A DNA stretch of 64,000 nucleotides, from the NCBI RefSeq assembly GCF_000633455.1, contig NZ_AYMG01000020.1, positions 94,435 through 158,434 on the forward strand. Reading direction: 5' to 3'. Under the pieces are notes generated by a model. The model had not been told where the DNA came from. It did not search any database and saw nothing but the letters and a program-made list of their open reading frames with translations. The translations under genes and the position numbers were made by a program. Source of the DNA: Pedobacter jeongneungensis (lineage in GTDB: Bacteria > Bacteroidota > Bacteroidia > Sphingobacteriales > Sphingobacteriaceae). Shown piece by piece: positions 61,052 to 64,000 of this stretch; within the stretch, counting starts at the first letter, position 1; each line of letters opens with the position of its first letter.

Positions 61052-61957
61052 ATGGAAGAGCATAAAATAGCAAGACTGGGAAAAAAGCTTTTATACACAG
61101 GCTTAGGCGATCTGCCACAGGAAGAGTTGCGGGCCGGTATAGCGAATGCCGTAAAAGAAGGGAAACCTGACTTTACAATGGAGCTACAGAAAAAATACGG
61201 CAATGATGAGGTTATTGCAAAACCTTACCTACGGAAACATAAAGAAGACTTTTATTTCAATTCGTATGAGGTAGCAGTCAAAAAAGAGAATGGTGAAATG
61301 ATCAGGATGAAAATCCAGGTTAAAAATCCCGATCCTGTGTTCATCAATAATCAACAGAAGCCCGAGTGGATCAATAGTACGGTCACGCTTAAGGAAGCCT
61401 ACAACATGGCCTGCGAAAGGGCTGTCAATAACAACTTTGTCAAAATAGACAAAGATGATGAGTTAAAGAACCAAAAGTATAATGCATGGCAGGTTTTGGA
61501 TTTTAAAAACCCAAATGATGATGGAACTTACCCAATAAAAAAGATCTACGGTTTCGATATGAAAGCTGAGCTGGATCAATACCCTATCAAGGAGCTGCAA
61601 AATGAGCAGTATGCCAAAGAATTGGTGGATTCACTTTACAGGGGAAACCTTCAAAGTGTAACCTATGAACATCTGGACGGTACAACCGAAAAGATGTCTG
61701 TGAAAGCCAACCCGGCCTCAAAGACCCTTGATCTTTACGATGCCAATATGAATCCAATTAGCCTGAACATGAAAAGGCAACAGTCCAGCGGAAAGGATAT
61801 GCAGCAATCTGAAAGCCAGAGAGGAGAGGTTTCGGATGATGGAACAAAGGCTAAAAATACTGCTTCCAAAAAGAATGATGATAGCGGAGAACCATCGGAT
61901 GATGATGAAGGCCACAAGAAGAAAAATAAAGTAAAGAAGTCTGGCCCTAAAGTTTAA
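61052..61957 (+). CDS. Hypothetical transposon protein (paralog of the next gene)
   Basis: 301 residues, soluble, with a charged low-complexity tail (GEPSDDDEGHKKKNKVKKSG). The middle shares the motif NAWQVLDFKNPNDDGTYPIKK with the next product (NGWQALDFTDKDADGNYRIKS), and LYDANMNPISLN parallels EVYNASNKKISPN. It resembles the DUF3945/DUF4099-type proteins that accompany topoisomerase genes in these elements, but I cannot assign it firmly. Confidence 0.75.
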   Translation: MEEHKIARLGKKLLYTGLGDLPQEELRAGIANAVKEGKPDFTMELQKKYGNDEVIAKPYLRKHKEDFYFNSYEVAVKKENGEMIRMKIQVKNPDPVFINNQQKPEWINSTVTLKEAYNMACERAVNNNFVKIDKDDELKNQKYNAWQVLDFKNPNDDGTYPIKKIYGFDMKAELDQYPIKELQNEQYAKELVDSLYRGNLQSVTYEHLDGTTEKMSVKANPASKTLDLYDANMNPISLNMKRQQSSGKDMQQSESQRGEVSDDGTKAKNTASKKNDDSGEPSDDDEGHKKKNKVKKSGPKV

Positions 61958-61983
61958 GCAACTAACTGATTTAAGCAACTTCT

Positions 61984-63036
61984 ATGGAAAATTTACTGGA
62001 AAAAGAATTAAAGAAATGGCAGAGCAGGGCTCACCGTTATGCAAATGAGGGGATCTTTTCAGAAAAGGTGCTTAAAAGTTCTTTGTTTATTAAGGAGCAA
62101 ATTGCGAGTCTGGATCGGATCAGTTTAAGATTTAACCGGTTCAGTGAGGATGACCTTTTCCAGATGAAATTATTAAAACAGGAAAGAAGAAATCTGGAGC
62201 GGATTCTGTATCCTAATGTAATTGTCAGGTTTATAGGCAGGATCATTAATTCATTTAAATTCCAGAAAGAAGAAGCCAGGGTTAGCCAATCAAAACAAAT
62301 GGCCATAGAGGAGGTGAGAACCTCCCTGGCGAAAACCGGCTTCGGAAACTCTATTGCTGAAGCAGAAACAAAAATGAAGGAGGGGAAAGATTTTTCCCTC
62401 CCTGTTTCCTTTTATGTTAATGAACGGGACAGGATGGATTTTCAGCTCCAATTCAGTAAGGATGAAAATCAAAACTTTATTTTCCAGCAGTATAAGGCAA
62501 CACTTTTCAACGAGCAGACAAAAGATAAAAAAGAACATGCTTTTAACGTGGAACCTGGTTATACGTTCAATAGCGAAGAAGCTTTTCACTTACTTTCAGA
62601 AAGAGCAGTCTATATCAGTCATCCCGTAAACGGTTGGCAGGCACTTGATTTTACGGATAAAGATGCTGACGGTAATTATAGAATTAAATCCTTCCCGGAC
62701 AAGTATAGCCATTTTAATCTTAAAGAATCGCTATTGAAGCTTCCATTTAAGGAAGAAGCCAAATTGGATATTGAAGATTGTAAGATACGTCTGCAAAAAG
62801 GTGAAAGGTTGGAGTTCGAGGTGATAATCCAAAATGCATCTCAAATTTTTTCGCTTCAGGTAAATCCACAGAAAAGGGAGATTGAAGTTTACAATGCCAG
62901 TAACAAAAAGATTTCACCTAATGAGCTAAATCCTCGAAAACATATTCAGAGTATAAAAGAGTCCCACAACCAGGATATGAGCAAATCCCAGGCACAGAAA
63001 AGTAGTAGAAAAAATGGACATGCAATCAAGTCTTAA
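61984..63036 (+). CDS. Hypothetical transposon protein (paralog of the previous gene)
   Basis: 350 residues. A helical basic N-terminal third (ELKKWQSRAHRYANEGIFSE) is followed by the domain shared with the 61052 product, including HPVNGWQALDFTDKDADG and IYNAS-like EVYNASNKKISPNELNP. The basic end (KSSRKNGHAIKS) overlaps the next gene by 17-23 bp. Function unknown; a role in DNA handling after transfer is conceivable from the basic segments. Confidence 0.75.
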   Translation: MENLLEKELKKWQSRAHRYANEGIFSEKVLKSSLFIKEQIASLDRISLRFNRFSEDDLFQMKLLKQERRNLERILYPNVIVRFIGRIINSFKFQKEEARVSQSKQMAIEEVRTSLAKTGFGNSIAEAETKMKEGKDFSLPVSFYVNERDRMDFQLQFSKDENQNFIFQQYKATLFNEQTKDKKEHAFNVEPGYTFNSEEAFHLLSERAVYISHPVNGWQALDFTDKDADGNYRIKSFPDKYSHFNLKESLLKLPFKEEAKLDIEDCKIRLQKGERLEFEVIIQNASQIFSLQVNPQKREIEVYNASNKKISPNELNPRKHIQSIKESHNQDMSKSQAQKSSRKNGHAIKS

Positions 63037-63325
63037 AATAGTATCAGGAGATATTCTTTCCCGCTTTTTAGATAAGGTATCGGATGACCCAAGAATTTGT
63101 ATTGCGCATCTGGGATTATTTGCTGTGCTGTTAAAAAAATGGTCGGAACAGGGAGGTGAGGAGACGTTGAAAATTTTTGCAGCGCAGGCAATGGTGTATG
63201 CCAAAATATCGAGCAGTAATACTTATCACCGCCTGATAAGGGAATTAAATGAATATGGATACCTGGTCTATGAACCTTCATTTTATAAAAGGAAAGCAAG
63301 TTTGATCCGCTTTATAATGGATTAG
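63014..63325 (+). CDS. Small winged-helix-like protein (copy 1)
   Basis: 103 residues (a start at Met 63020 is equally possible). The C-terminal segment SSSNTYHRLIRELNEYGYLVYEPSFYKRKASL is shared with the product at 63656 (SIATYHRYIKELILMGYIRYQPSYHPRYGSL). The pattern, a recognition helix followed by a GY-beta wing, suggests a winged-helix DNA-binding protein. It overlaps the preceding gene. Confidence 0.75.
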   Translation: MDMQSSLKIVSGDILSRFLDKVSDDPRICIAHLGLFAVLLKKWSEQGGEETLKIFAAQAMVYAKISSSNTYHRLIRELNEYGYLVYEPSFYKRKASLIRFIMD

Positions 63326-63383
63326 ATCTCTGATAGATAGTGTGGATTACAAGATTTTGAAATTATAAATAGAGAAAGAGATT

Positions 63384-63644
63384 ATGTGCGGAGAACCGAT
63401 AACCAAAGAAGACCTGGAAAGATTCAGGCAGCAGATTGTTCAGGATATAGCTGAGCTTTTAGCAGTAGCCCACCCTTCCACTTCTATTGCCGACCAATGG
63501 TTAAAAAGTGCAGAGGTGAAGAAATTACTCAAAATTTCATTTGGATCACTTCAAAATCTCCGAATTAGCGGTGCGGTGAAGCCGAAGAAAATACTTGGGG
63601 TATATTATTACAGTATAAAAGAAATTGAAAAATTGTTTGATTAA
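63384..63644 (+). CDS. Helix-turn-helix (excisionase-like) protein
   Basis: 86 residues. The C-terminal half, WLKSAEVKKLLKISFGSLQNLR through ILGVYYYSIKEIEKLF, is a MerR/excisionase-type helix-turn-helix with wing. Such small proteins act as recombination directionality factors or regulators in these elements; which applies here is not decided by the sequence. Confidence 0.85.
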   Translation: MCGEPITKEDLERFRQQIVQDIAELLAVAHPSTSIADQWLKSAEVKKLLKISFGSLQNLRISGAVKPKKILGVYYYSIKEIEKLFD

Positions 63645-63655
63645 TACGGGAGGAG

Positions 63656-63955
63656 ATGAGCGGAAGAAATGAAAATCAAACAGCCTTACTATTCAGGTAC
63701 ATTTCAATAATGACCAGGGATAAAAAGATTAAGGTAATACATATGGTATTGATCCTTGCCATTTTTCAAATCGGTATTACCGAAGGAATGGTCAAGACCA
63801 TTAACATTAGCCGAAAACGGGTAATGGAGCATGCGCATATTCATAGCATTGCAACATACCACCGTTATATAAAAGAACTAATACTGATGGGTTATATCCG
63901 GTACCAGCCATCTTATCATCCAAGATATGGGAGTCTGGTAAATTTGATACTGTAA
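63656..63955 (+). CDS. Small winged-helix-like protein (copy 2)
   Basis: 99 residues, related to the product at 63014 through the C-terminal ATYHRYIKELILMGYIRYQPSYHPRYGSLV segment. It lies 11 bp after the excisionase-like gene. It is probably a DNA-binding regulator of the element. Confidence 0.78.
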   Translation: MSGRNENQTALLFRYISIMTRDKKIKVIHMVLILAIFQIGITEGMVKTINISRKRVMEHAHIHSIATYHRYIKELILMGYIRYQPSYHPRYGSLVNLIL

Positions 63956-63979
63956 ATTGAAAACTGTAACACGTTACTG

Positions 63980-64000
63980 ATGACTGAAAAAATAAAAAAC
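63980..64000 (+). CDS. Possible start of a gene that leaves the window
   Basis: An ATG at 63980 opens a frame of seven codons (MTEKIKN) running to the window edge, 24 bp after the previous stop and in the operon direction. Too short to identify. Confidence 0.35.

Noticed and set aside
1..64000. tRNA, rRNA, CRISPR arrays and insertion sequences
   Set aside because: No transposase-like frame, no regularly spaced direct repeats and no recognisable RNA gene were found by eye; a covariance-model scan was not possible.

Overview
The window comes from a member of the Bacteroidota, most likely the Sphingobacteriaceae (Pedobacter/Mucilaginibacter-like). Supporting signs are a SusC/SusD pair with FecI/FecR regulators, LytTR regulators, promoters of the type -33 TTTG / -7 TAnnTTTG, starts without Shine-Dalgarno sequences, and a Bacteroidetes conjugative-transposon tra operon. 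Genus is inferred from gene content only.

Region 1 (about 1-27 kb) is rich in light-response and DNA-damage genes. It holds the 3' end of an iron-sulfur photolyase-family gene, a LOV-domain histidine kinase with an overlapping response regulator, a full-length bacteriophytochrome kinase, a DASH-type cryptochrome/photolyase, and a complete imuA-imuB-dnaE2 mutasome operon that continues into a DUF3253 gene. Two paralogous LexA-like HTH-peptidase regulators bracket the mutasome. The downstream one lies just before the phytochrome gene on the same strand, and the upstream one is divergent from imuA across an inverted-repeat operator candidate. An HMCES/YedK-type SRAP gene follows. Also here are a FAD monooxygenase, another PAS kinase, a response regulator, an RCC1-repeat lipoprotein, a PA2169-family protein, several unrecognised genes and one clear pseudogene.

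Region 2 (about 27-41 kb) is a trans-envelope signalling and uptake locus: ECF sigma factor, FecR anti-sigma factor, SusC with an STN domain, SusD and a TlpA-like thioredoxin. Next comes a small Ser/Thr-rich peptide gene transcribed divergently from a LytS-type kinase/LytTR regulator pair, with a perfect 18-bp palindrome between them. Two membrane-anchored LytTR-type proteins flank the region.

Region 3 (about 41.2 kb to the end) is part of a conjugative transposon, all on the + strand: rteC, traE, traF, traG, three related secreted TraI-like proteins, traJ, traK, traL, traM, traN and accessory genes. A 6.4-kb block with a giant DNA methylase/helicase gene (1850 codons) separates traE from traF. 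An unrecognised domain occurs once in the gene after traE and about three times in the gene after traF. No integrase, relaxase or coupling protein gene is visible, so the element continues beyond the window and its left boundary was not located.

No rRNA, tRNA, CRISPR array or insertion sequence was recognised. All family calls are by eye; no database search was run.
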